Source of the DNA: Anisakis pegreffii
Taxonomy: Eukaryota > Nematoda > Chromadorea > Rhabditida > Anisakidae
Assembly: GCA_035041965.1 (NCBI GenBank)
Contig: JAPYMA010000946.1
Location: 1 to 64,000, forward strand
Direction: 5' to 3'
Length of the DNA: 64,000 nt
How positions within the stretch are numbered: the first letter of the stretch is position 1; every line of letters begins with the position of its first letter. A model generated the notes under the pieces. The model had not been told where the DNA came from and ran no database searches. It was given only the letters and a program-made list of their open reading frames with translations. This document shows, one piece after another, positions 23,607 to 35,271 of this stretch. The translations under genes were made by a program, and so were the position numbers.

Positions 23607-25885
23607 GTTAGTCGCCTGGCTTCGAAATTACTTACAATAGCCGACTAAAATAAGCTAAAATTATGTTATGATGAATGAAAAGTAGCAAGGGTGATACTAG
23701 AGAGCGCTCATCAATTACCCGCACAAACAACCATTTGGAGCACGAGATTTTATTCGTTAAAATTTGATGGATCGACGATTTCAGTTTATAGAGTTCTGAT
23801 GAAAATTCAAATGATTTATTCATTATTCAATATTCGTATGCCTTTTTTCATATTCATTCATTTATGTTCACATCTGTTAATGTTGTCATATCCTCATCAA
23901 TGCTCTTCAAAGATACATTCATTGACTTATCTTTACATTAAGAGCTGAATGTAGAAAACTACTTGATTCAGTGTACGAAATACTCAATTCAATGAAAGAA
24001 CAAGAGCAGTATTTAAGGTGTTATTGTTGAACAGTGATCAAGATAAATGCTATGAGGGTATTTTCAATCGATGGATATTGCATTACAAGGATCCGCCAAC
24101 ATACGCTGTGAAGTTTCATCGACTCGCATTTGCTGACTGTGTAAATCCAGCACCGAAAGATGTGAAGAGATTTCGTTTCATGCGTTTATTGGACGATAAA
24201 GTTGCATAATTGAGCGACGTGAAACATCATAGATTACCATTTCATTCAATTGTTTTATCGTTGTTCGGCGAAATCATCTGTGATATTGTTCCGTTCTTTA
24301 ACAGAATGTTGCTTTTTAATCGATTCTCTTATGCTCTCTCTGTTTGCTAATAAACGAACACAAGATTGATCTTGCTGCTTCATGATCATTGATCAATTTT
24401 GATAACATTCTCAGTGAGTGATGGATATTCCTCCAATAACTAAACACTGTTCTGTTTCTTGCGAAATTATTTAACTCAGCTTAGGCTCCATGTACAAAAC
24501 AGCCTAATTATCTCGTGCGGCAGAACAATCTAGTTATGATCGCGGAAATTCTCATGTATAAGTACATTACATACGTTACTGGTGGATAATGCACAGTTCC
24601 TAAGAAACAGCTCATTCAAGAAAATGGATTCAAGCAATTTGAGGATCTACTGATTGATGGGTATTTTTAAGCACTGTTTCTGATGTATTATCACTCATTT
24701 AAGTGACTGTGAGATACTTTGAAAGCCGTGATATTACGAATGAAAATGAATTTACTTTTGTTATCGAGCAAAATCTCCTCTATTCGACAGTATCAAAACA
24801 TCATCAGTTCTCAACCAAAACATCACCAGTCACCAAAGTCATTAGAACCACCCGGCTTGAAAGGGCCATATAAAATCGTTTCAGTGCTACTATTCCTTAA
24901 CATACACCTCTTTCAACACATTTCATCGCAATGTCGATCATTAATCAATCGATACTTGAGCATCCAAATTCCTTTGAGAACCTTTCTCAACCGAGTCAAA
25001 TGCTTATAGTTAGACTTCAACATTTTTATGTATCTTTTCTTATCATCAATTCGAGAAATTTTTGGGCTGAACGAGTTGGATCAAAATGCTAATTTTTTGA
25101 AAAAGTGATGCTTAACAGCGTGATTTCGCATGTTTTTGACGCCAACTCTGATGATCTGGATCAATCTTAAGCTCATGCTCGAACAGGTGACAGTTCAAAT
25201 TCGATATATTCAAATACGATTAAGTCAATTAAAGATGCGATTAAAGGGAGTTTTGCAGATGAATCCAAAGAGCAATAATCACTTCCGCACAACACACAGA
25301 GAGAATTCCATTGCTCCATATTAGCAACGTTACAATAGTTAATTCTTGTGATCACCCTTGAGAAATCACTAAAAGTTTGACGAATATCAACGAATTCGGT
25401 GTTGACTGACAAACGTGAAAAATGAAAAAATGAACAACATTCATCGGTAATTCCGTATTTTCACTGACAAAATACTGCTATCTACAGCACATCACAAACG
25501 TTGCATAAAACAGGGACGCAGGTCAAAATGCGTACAGAGAAAGATCGCTATTAAACATTCAGATTGAGCAATCTTTAAAACTGCAAAATGAAAATATTCT
25601 CAATGAGAAAACAATGAATATGAGACCGAAAGCCGGAAAAACAATTTCGTTAAATAAAGCGAGCGAATAAACTATGATAAGAACAAAGTTTTCAAGTATA
25701 CTTGATACGATTTGTTTTCGATGCAGTGCAAAGCGATCGGGTGGATGAGCATAAATTAAAGCATAACTGAGAATATATTGAAGACGTGACAAAAAGCACG
25801 AATAAAATACAACACACAGCGAGTGAAATAGATTGAAAACTTTGAAATGGTAATAATGAGAAGTTTCTCTCCCTGAGAAGAATCA
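23607..25885 (+). other. Downstream of PLAT exons: scattered open segments
   Basis: Several plus-strand segments look protein-like but could not be joined with confidence. One is 23942-24016, with RKLLDSVYEILNSMKEQEQY. Another ends at 24207, with DPPTYAVKFHRLAFADC. A third at about 24717-24875 contains DITNENEFTFVIEQNLLYST. A fourth at about 25109-25279 reads through one in-frame TAA. They may be later exons of the PLAT gene or remnants. I recognise no domain in them. Confidence 0.3.
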
Positions 25886-28800
25886 TCAGATAAGTTTAGG
25901 AAGCAAAGCAATTCCAGCATAGGATCGTGGCCGGTTCATGCGGACCTCGGGTTGTGTCCATGTACTTGATATATTTTCGACTGAACGATCGATTTCCATG
26001 TTCTCATAGATATACGACAGCTCAACTGACGATATATCGAGTGTCTCCAGCGAATTCAGATCCGTTGTTCCGTCATCACCTAATAACATAAGATAATGAT
26101 AACCCTGACTGAATCGTTGTGCAACCATCAACATTCAGTATCACGTGAACACTAACGAAAACCCGAATGAAAGAAATTTTCAGTCTGAAGATATCAAAAG
26201 CGCAACGATTCACAATCATTATAATGCACTGAAATAACTAATGCATAAAAACGAACAACTCTCGCCAGTCACATCAAAACAAATCGTTAAACAAATTAAA
26301 ATATCAGTTATTACCTCCAATGGCAAAAACCGTCGATCCAAGAGCCACTGCACACGCGTTACGTCGACATACGTTCATAGTGGGTAATTCTATCCAAACG
26401 TCTTTAATTAAAATCTACAAATTGATAAGTCAAATAAATGAGTGAAGTGAATGAATAGATCTTACAAGATCCATTAAATAAAGCACAAATAACCTCAGCC
26501 GTGTCCCTTACAACCGGACCGTCATGACCTCCGATCGCAATTAAGTTCTCGTTAACGACCGTAACTGCGGCACCAGAACGTCTCCAGATGAGATTAGGAC
26601 CACCTCTCCACCTGTTCGCTCGTGGTTCATAGATTTCGACGGTGTTCAAGCATTGTCTCATATAGCCATCATATCCACCAACCGCATACACCAGACCGTT
26701 CAGTGTGCTGACACCAACCGACGAACGACGCACAGACATCGATGGCAGTGTTTGCCAGTGACCTGGAATTGCATACGTTCTCACTTCTGACTCTCCTCAT
26801 CAACTCTAACAGCCAACAGCAAATCCAATTTCTATCACTGAATGAACAAATGAATAAACCGTTGGATGGTTGAATAATTTAGGGAAGAACAAAAGTGAGG
26901 AATGAACCTTCACGAGGATCGAATGCTTCTGCAGAGCTCAGTCCAGTCGTGCCATCGAAACCGCCGATCGCGATCATTCTATTCTCAACCACTGTCACGC
27001 CCAAAGTACTTCGTCTTAAAATGTCTACTTATTTATTGCATTAATAAAGAAAAAATTATAAATATCGCTATATTTCAAATGCGTAGAATAGAACACTGGA
27101 TGATATACAGTCCCAAGAGCATTATGAACCAAATGAGACGAATAAACGAATAAATAAGTGAATGATAACCTGGCATCCATTGGAACAGAGGGATACCACT
27201 TGTCTCTGTGAATGTCATACGCATCCACAGTACGCACCCTCAACGAACCATTGAAACCACCGACTGCATATACCGTATCACCAAGCTCACCAATACCACA
27301 GCGACAACGGCGTTGCGGTAAATCACTCACTACAATTCATTCGCTGATATCATATCAATACTCTCACTCCCGTTATGAGCACTGTCGTGCCAATTCTATC
27401 ATTCAAGATGTTTTGCTGCCCGCGCCTTCACTGATACGACATTTTCGAATGTTTACTTCAAGCTACTCAACCTCAGCAAATATCAATCGAATAAAACAGA
27501 TCTTACGAGATGTCCATCGGATGGAATCTACGTCAAACACATCAACGTTAACGATTGCTTTCGGAGACTGACCACCAACTAACATTATCAGCTGTAATTC
27601 GATTATATCAAGATGTAATATTGGAATATTAAAAATAATAACATATTGGTTTGCAAATTGTTACAAATAATGCAAATGAAAATCATCCCTATGATGCAAA
27701 TAAAATCCCTTTAAAGATATTGCAATAATACGAATAAACAACAAAATCAAATGCTCCATGTGATGAAGGTTTACTAAAAGGGAACAAAATATCAGCCTCA
27801 CATTAAATTTAGCACCCATTCACGCGATACACCAACGACTAACATATAATTATTGAGTTAATAATTCAAATTACGTTTTGCCTAATTAAAATAATAACCT
27901 TAGATAAGGGGACAGGCTGTCGAGGTGTACATCGTTTATTGTCACATTTTCGATCTCTTTTCAGATGGTGCCTATACGCCTCCAATAAATAATCTTTACA
28001 TTCCGCATTCTGATGGATCAGCGGTTCTGCATCCACCTCAAATGAGTATTTTTGAATAAGCTTCGCTGAATGTTATTTCATTCAAACTTTCACCGCGATT
28101 CTGACTTTTAGATTCTTCATTTGTACTAGTTATTTCAAGAAACAAATACATTTGTTTTTTTTTCACTTTAATTTAACGAATATGATTGTGTTCGATTTCG
28201 AATTGTTGCTGTTTCGTGATTCAGTTCTAAGAAGGAAACACACCGGAATCGTAATCGACAACTCAGTTTTTACATTGAAAGTACAGTCTGCTATGGTCGT
28301 AAGAGAAATTAAATAATATTTGAGCGAAACGTGATTATCACTTTAGAATGAACGACTTTTTTGATTTGCGTTTATCAAGTGAACGATAACAAGCTTTCAA
28401 CCTTATCGATGAGATATTCTTGCGGTAGAAGAGCTAATCTAACGTGGTTCATCAGTTCGGGGATATACTCTCTGCGATTCGATATATCGTGATGAACCCA
28501 GTTCATTACTGCCTCGTACACCTAAAAATTAGAAATTGCAGATGAAAAATGAATTCACCAAATTTCATCATGAACGAAATAGGTGATTGTGAGAGTGTAA
28601 CGAACCTTTTCTTCGCCATTCGTTGTGAGACGATCCGATGAAATCAACTCAACCAAACGTTCTTTGTCAAGTGAAAGAAATTCTTCGCAACGAATCAAAT
28701 AACTAAAATCGCATGAGAATATCAATCGAATAATCGCACTAAGTGTACTGACTCATTACCATTATGCTTCGCAATCAGTCAATTTGAAAGTTTAATTCAA

Positions 28801-30337
28801 GTCTAACTCAAACAACATTAATTCAAATCAAATAAATGAAATGATACGAATTCATGCTCAGTGAATAAGTTTATGATTCTGTTCTAGCAAACTGAAATAC
28901 TATTCAATCGATTACAAAAAAAAAGATAATGATATTAAGTGCAAATTATGACTTCAATATAAATGATGCTGATATAAATTCGTGATGTGCAAAAAAAACA
29001 TCATGAATTTGCACTTGTTCGAACTACCGATACCATAAAGTTAATGATAATCTTTATCACAGGTTCGAAAGATAAGAGGATAATGATATTGATATGGTGG
29101 TTATGATGCTAATTACCTGAAATGCTGATGGATGAAAGTAGTAGCAGCATGTGACAATTGCGTACAACCGTGAATCAAAGCAAATTGTGATATTCCAAGA
29201 CAATTCGATGGATCCAACTGCTCAAGTAAAAAACGAGAACACGCATCACGGACACAAGCCAGCTTAAATTTGTATTATTATTGTGACTAGCCGCAATGCA
29301 TTACCATTACATTCATCACTACTGATAAGGTCATAACCACTGAACTCACTGTACAATTTGCTGTTTAGTTATATCTTTCATACCAATCAATAATTCACCA
29401 AAATCAGCTGATAAAGAATGCGATCTATTCGTTGATCAATGAAGAACGAAACAAAACCTGAAGAAGAGAACCAGTGGTGAGTAGATTTTGAACGTTATGC
29501 TCATCGATCATCAACTGCCCTGTATACATATAATCGACAAGAGCACGAAGAGAATGTTCATCGATACCCTTCAATCGATTAGAAATGAACGAATCAGACA
29601 GATGATTTGAATATTTTGGATGTATCGAAAAATTATATCAGATCAAAAATGCTCTGAAATATCTGATCGTAAGACGAACTTTTAGACGAATGCAACTTTG
29701 TTTGGATTCAATCATTGCAGGTGTGAACATGGCATTAAAATATGGACTAGCTGCAGCTAGAAGAGCACGATGGCAGGCAATACCACAAGCTTTCTCACTT
29801 TCCACTGCCTCATTACTTGATTCACTATCAGCCATCAACACCACATCACAGAAACGATTTTCTCTGAAAATTAAATTAATTCAACGTGTGGCATTCAATA
29901 CTTTGGTATCACCACACCATAATCCTGGCTTACAAAAGTATCAAAATGATATTGTAATTACTTCATACGAATACTGAAGAAGTGGTAAAGGTACTCACGC
30001 TAAAGTAATCCAAAAGAACTACTAAGTGTAATGAATTCAATGATATTGATATTCTTTCATTATGACAAAGCATCGAAATTTATATTTTCTAGAACTGTGT
30101 GATGCCATGAATAAAATGATATGGTAATAGCGAATTAGCAGAAAAAATGGGGACTCACAGTCGGAGTGCCGCAAAGCTTCGGAGTATATTTTTGGAGAGC
30201 GAATCATTCTCGAAAACTGCTACCGGTGGTTTAGATGAGCAGTTACGTTGTGAAAACGTTGAGATACCCAGGTGAAGTTGCTCGCTCTCCGATGTACTAG
30301 CCACATCTGCCTCACTTTCAGCCCTCCAACGCTCCAT
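25886..30337 (-). CDS. BTB-BACK-Kelch protein, KLHL2/KLHL3-like CUL3 adaptor
   Basis: Thirteen exons: 30337-30159, 29863-29680, 29568-29458, 29262-29117, 28702-28606, 28521-28402, 28036-27899, 27591-27507, 27329-27170, 27014-26908, 26792-26466, 26401-26315, 26079-25886. All phases match and give 644 residues. A BTB domain (ENRFCDVVLMAD, CHRALLAAASPYFNAMF) is followed by BACK (LDPSNCLGISQFA, ECKDYLLEAY). Six Kelch blades follow, with signatures such as YAVGGFNGSLRVRTVDAYD and AIGGHDGPVVRDTAEV that fit KLHL2/3 better than other KLHL groups. Such proteins bring substrates or actin to cullin-3 ubiquitin ligase. The last blade carries an insertion after GDDGTTDLNSLE. ATG 30337 is preferred because an acceptor-like tttcag lies 21 bases upstream. 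About half the donors begin GTT. Confidence 0.95.
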
Positions 30338-31720
30338 GACAACGGCGGCTTCAATCACCTGAAACTATCATTTATACGGTATGCCTCAGTCCACATTCCG
30401 GTATATATGTTCCAAGAAATCCCAGAATTCCAGGATTTAAAAAAAAGACACTTTACGTAGTATGGTGATATGCTTATACTGAATTACACTGAAAGCGTTT
30501 CAGGTTCATTCGTCGTCTTCACTAAAAATGCTGAGTTCACAGAACGTCGTATGCTGCGATAAAAGCAATGATGTGTAAAGCAATCATTGAAAAGCAGTCA
30601 ATGAAATTCGTATGAACGAACAAGCGCAAGAGCTGTGAGTACGCAAAAATTGTTCACACCACTTAAAACGATACCACTGACAAACGTGCAGAGGAATTAA
30701 GTTTCCTCCATACTTTATTTTTCTGCAGAGAACTGAACTTCGCAATTATTGTGTTGATGATTTGTTTGCACGCGTCAAAATGCTATTTCCTGTGTACAAT
30801 CTTTTTAACAAAGTGTTTCTCAAGTAATTATGAATGCACTGTGTAAATTCAATAAGCATGTGTTGAAATGTACTCGTCTAAAATTTCAAAGTTGCTAGAT
30901 TAGGGGATTGAAAACGGGTCGAAATCTTGCAAACTCTACCCGTAATCAACTCCTAACACTCATATAACGCGGTGAAATGATCTAGACTCTACTACAAAAT
31001 AAGCGATTCAAGTATCATAATTGGAAAAAAAGGGATTCCTCTCATCCCATTAACCTCCAATGAATGCATCCTCCATTGATTTCTCCACACTGCACTCGCG
31101 TACACTGCCATTCGAATGAAAATAATGCATTGGCAAGATAAGACAAGTCTATCGTTCGCCATGAATATTGCTTCTGTCTTATTGTTAGCGAAACATTCGA
31201 ATTGTTTGTAACATATAACGTATCTCATCCTGTTTCCATCCAATCTCCGTGCCTTTATTGTTAATTTTTTCCATCAGGCAAAGCATATTATAGATTCATC
31301 GATAGATTTCTCAAAGTTTGAGCAGAAAGTAATATTTTTCCTCATAAAACATCAGATTTCATCTGGAATTACTCTATTTTCTCTAAGAATTTTTCATTGA
31401 AATCTCATTCTACATGTCCTCATCATATTCTTGAATCCAGTTTGTTCACGGTTTCTTGCTCTAGATTTGTTTTATTCAGTGAGTTCTAAGCTAGATCGTC
31501 TTAAGTATTTTTATTTGAATAAATCGTATGAGAAATTAATGGAATTCCTCTAGGTTTTATAAAATCTTGTTGTTTCAATTTTATCAGATTTCATCCGGAA
31601 TTACTCAAATCTTTCCTCTTATGTTGTGACGTATATTCGATTGAAAGATAATCTTTAATCATTAAAAAGCGAGAAGTGGTGCTCCAATTTGGTCGGTTTC
31701 AGTTCAAACTGGTTTCATAT
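30338..31720. promoter_or_regulatory. Divergent intergenic region between the KLHL and BCL7 genes
   Basis: The two genes point away from each other, so both promoters should lie here, but I cannot locate a core promoter. An acceptor-like tttcag at 30365-30359 (minus) is 21 bases before the KLHL ATG, and another at 31697-31702 (plus) is 18 bases before the BCL7 ATG; these are candidate trans-splice sites. The sequence atcagatttcatc-ggaattactc occurs twice (about 31348 and 31583). A minus-strand ORF at 30992-31243 is unassigned. Confidence 0.4.
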
Positions 31721-33004
31721 ATGTATTCTCGTAATCAGCGCGCGGAAACGCGGAACCGCGCGAAAGATGAGCTGAAAAGGGTAATAAATTCAGTTGATAA
31801 AGTACGGAAATGGTTAGTTCACCTAATTTGCTTGCATTACCTGCTTATGGAATTTGAATGGTTCAATTGGATTTCCTGATTTGATACATTCAAGAGACTC
31901 ATTGCAAAATACTCTCACATTGTTCAGAAGACACCGCAAGTTTCCATCGAGACGCTGTTTGATATCAATACATAAATTGACGAAATTCTCCTAGCTTTTG
32001 TGTCTGTTTTATACTCCGATCTTATTTTCACGTAGTGTTCATCCTGAGAAGTTTGAGAGTTAAGCTTCCGCCTGTTGCTCAACTCAAGGAAAACTGGGTG
32101 GAAACCCGATCATTCATAAGTAGCCAAGGAACTAGTTCACAACGGTGTAACACTTCTCTGTTTTTTCTTTCAGGGAGAAAAAATGGATTATTTTGAAAGA
32201 TACGCAAATTAAAATTTTCAAATGGGTCCCAGGTTTGTTAATTTTCATTATTACTCAAATATGTTTTTGAGTTATTTGTTCGTTCATCTAATCGTAAATT
32301 ACTTTCGCTGTTGTTTTTTTTGCATTAACTTATAAGTACGAACTTTGGTACATTATTTGTCTTTGAATAGGTTATTGATTATACATTTGCACTGAACACT
32401 CCGAATCTCTTGATATTTTCCAGTGACCGCTACTGCAAACATCCCTAAACCACCACCAAAACCGCCGGTAACAGAAGAAGAACGAAGCAATCCGTTAGCA
32501 TCATCGGAAAACACACGGGATTCGTGCACTCTTGGTAAACTTGCAGATCATTTCCTAAAAGAGTTGATCATCAGATATAAATAATTGTTCAGAACTAGTC
32601 TTGTCTGTCGGAATGCTCCCGAATTAATATCTTTTGATTTTAATAATTATTTCATAGACCCATGGTTGTTTTTAGGGGTCTTCGCGTTCATCGAATCATC
32701 TTAAGCTTTATCAGTCAAAATGTCTCATTTTATGTGAAATTCCAATTGTTTGATTTGTTGTTTAGATAATGCTTCTTTGTGCTGTGATAAAGAGGTAATA
32801 AATTTTTCAGAAAATAGCGACGTTACTCGTGTGCGATCATTCGCAAATATGAATGAAGACTCGAACACTGGATTTTCAGAAGGCGGTTTCGATAGTGATT
32901 CGAATCATACGTTCGATCCAGTCAACTATCATTCCACGAATGGATCATCCACTGATTTTAGTGCTTTGAGAAGGCAAGAAATGACGCCTGACTCATCGAA
33001 GTGA
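31721..33004 (+). CDS. bcl-7: BCL7-family protein (SWI/SNF complex subunit)
   Basis: Four exons: 31721-31812, 32174-32232, 32424-32534, 32766-33004. They join in phase to 166 residues. The N-terminus has the conserved BCL7 block: RAETRNRAKDELKRVINSVD, then KVRKW-EKKW and IKIFKWVP. The C-terminal two thirds are polar, with a Pro-rich stretch (PKPPPKPPVTEEE) and a Ser/Asp/Asn-rich tail, as usual for this family. BCL7 proteins are small subunits of BAF (SWI/SNF) chromatin remodellers and bind nucleosomes through the N-terminal region; the role here is inferred. The start is the first ATG after an acceptor-like tttcag 18 bases upstream. It is transcribed divergently from the KLHL gene. Confidence 0.92.
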
Positions 33005-33103
33005 TCATCATCAGATTATGCATATCCATCTGATCTGGATGTCATCTCATCCGATACCTCAGCGAATCATAACAATAACATTTTCACATTAGTTGATGAC
33101 AGA

Positions 33104-33109
33104 AATAAA
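33104..33109 (+). other. Poly(A) signal of the BCL7 gene
   Basis: A canonical AATAAA lies 100 bases after the BCL7 stop codon. No nearer canonical hexamer was seen. Confidence 0.5.
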
Positions 33110-33646
33110 ATGACTCAAAGTATAGGTATATGCAAAAGTTCTTGGGTAATTGACCCAAAATTCAAGGTTTCATAATTTACCTCAAAGTCAGCATTTTGAT
33201 TCGAACTGAACCCCCCATTCAGCACTGCGCCAACAACGAGAAACCAGAGCGTTTATTCCTCTAACTTAAAAGGCAAGATCTCTGAAATCGAAAAATCGAC
33301 GGACGTCATCTTCTAAAAGGTCTGATTGGGGAAGTTTTTACCACGCAAGGAAGGTTGTAGGTTCAGTTCGCACGGCTAATCGCCGGAGAACCTTCGCATA
33401 TACCGATGTGATGAGGACTGAGCGAAGGCATATAATTCTGTTTTCAATGGCATCTGTGTTTAACCTACTCAAAAAGTACCTACGAAATAATTCATCGTCA
33501 TTAAAAATCCACGAATCATTCTTATTGATAATTATCACGTTTTAAAACTAATATCCAACTGTCCGTATACGACATTATTTGATTTGTTCTTCGGTTGGAT
33601 TGTGCGTCGTATTTGTGCTTATAATTTGAATATTTGTTTTTCGCAG

Positions 33647-34640
33647 CCATTTTTGAGCTATTTGCGAGCAATTTGTTCCGATTGCTTGTTCTGCTACTAA
33701 CTGCATTCATCGATCAGAATTCTCTGTTTGTCGCTGCTTTAGCGATGAAACGAGCGAATGATTTTATTGTAATATTCCAAAATTATGTTTTCACATATTT
33801 CATGATCTCATCTACTCTCAAATCTATCAACCTGTTTTTCACGCAGAAGTCTTCGCATAACTGAAGGAAATGATTCCGACTATGCTCATGTTCCATATAG
33901 CAAACGTATTCATTTCATTCGCTTTATTAATGCTCGCATAAGTTCTCTACACTTTTACTTGTACTCATTATTGGTTGCCACATTATTAGTGCATGTTTCA
34001 TTATTTCAACGGTCTTCCCATTCACTGTTTTGTTCGTTACAGCAACAAGTTATGATTTGTTTTACTAATATAATATTTAATATGTGTGAAATTTGGTTCC
34101 CTCTGAAGTTAAATAAACCCACGCTCAAAAATCGACCCCTTCCACTGAATCTCAAGCTTTCACGGGTTTTAACTGACCGAGATTCTTGGAGATTATTGAC
34201 ATAAGAGCGGCGGAAAACATTCAGTTTTTTCCGATTCAGCTTCGGTCGTTTACCATAACCAATTCACAGTACCGTGATCATTGGTAATCACTGTTGAAAA
34301 TTTCCATGAAAGCATCACTCATATTTATCCTTTTCGAAAAATTAAGGGTATCATTTTGATGACTTTCACGAGTGCATCTGCGTATTTTTATTGCATTTTT
34401 TGCCCACATGAACTTTGATTGTTCCATTCGAAATTGAGCATCTTGTTCTTCGTACAACTGTCCAGTGATGTTGTCTCTTCGAGAGATACTGCTGGTGCGG
34501 TATCTCCTTTAAGACAATTGAGCATCACGAAAGAATCTAAAATGATTAGCAGAGCAAAGCAAAATGAAATGCACGAAATGGTTCATCTTCACGCATCCGA
34601 TCTGTTTACAGGTCGAATCACGTACTCCACCGCTACAAAC
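33647..34640 (+). CDS. Possible multi-pass membrane protein gene, unrecognised
   Basis: Three open stretches are strongly hydrophobic. 33647-33768, between a good acceptor (tttttcgcag) and gtaata, contains LFRLLVLLLTAFIDQNSLFV. From about 33867 comes TMLMFHIANVFISFALLMLA. From about 33955 comes LLVLIIGCHIISACF. A polar segment from about 34464 to 34611 contains SPLRQLSITKESKMISRAKQ between an acceptor and a possible donor (ACAG then gtcgaa). The order suits a membrane protein with a cytoplasmic tail, but the splice sites between pieces are poor and each of the last two hydrophobic frames ends in a stop. Hydrophobic frames are common by chance in AT-rich DNA, so this may be nothing. Confidence 0.25.
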
Positions 34641-35224
34641 CACTGACTTTTCTATAGATGGACTCAGAGAGGGCAACTGATACCGTTTGGCACAATTAGT
34701 CGATGAGAAAATATGCAAATTATAACTCAAAAATGACCAAGTTATCAGTCGCATCAGTTGAGCATTCATCAAATGATGTCAGCAGACTTGTAGAGTTTGT
34801 CAATTGTACAGAAATAAACTCAAAAGATGGTTCTCACGCTTTGTTTTCACTCTTTGAGCATAGGGAATACCGTCATTCTATCGTTCCTTCCCTTTATCAG
34901 TCCTACTTGCAGTTGACATATTAGAATGAAATCATCAATTAATCGTGAGACAACGTTATTATCAAGGCTTTGCAGTGATATCAAATTAAGCATCTCAATG
35001 TAAACAATTAAATGTTTTCACAAGAAAACCGTTGCAAATTTGTGGGAGAACTACAGAAAAGATCGAATGATACATTTTTTGCATTCTCGAAATTCCTCCC
35101 CTGATAGTGAGGAGAATTCCGCACCATCCGCAGTGAGAGGTATTAGTATATGTTAATGAAAAGAAACAAAAAAGCATTGCTGCGCTATATGAGAACGAAA
35201 AATTTATTTTTTGAAGGATACACA

Positions 35225-35230
35225 TTTATT
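35225..35230 (-). other. Poly(A) signal of the PDH E1-alpha gene
   Basis: AATAAA on the minus strand, about 42 bases after the PDH stop codon. A second copy lies at 35203-35208. Confidence 0.6.
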
Positions 35231-35271
35231 TGTTCTTTCATACATTTAGTAATCATAAAAATCGGAGATTA

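Noticed and set aside
27212..27571. 119-codon plus-strand ORF
   Set aside because: It lies antisense to two Kelch exons and has no domain of its own.
33141..33151. Reverse complement reads AATTACCCAAG, the core of the nematode SL1 spliced leader
   Set aside because: Only the 11-base core matches. The bases on both sides diverge from SL1, and there is no donor or snRNA-like Sm site after it, so it is likely chance.
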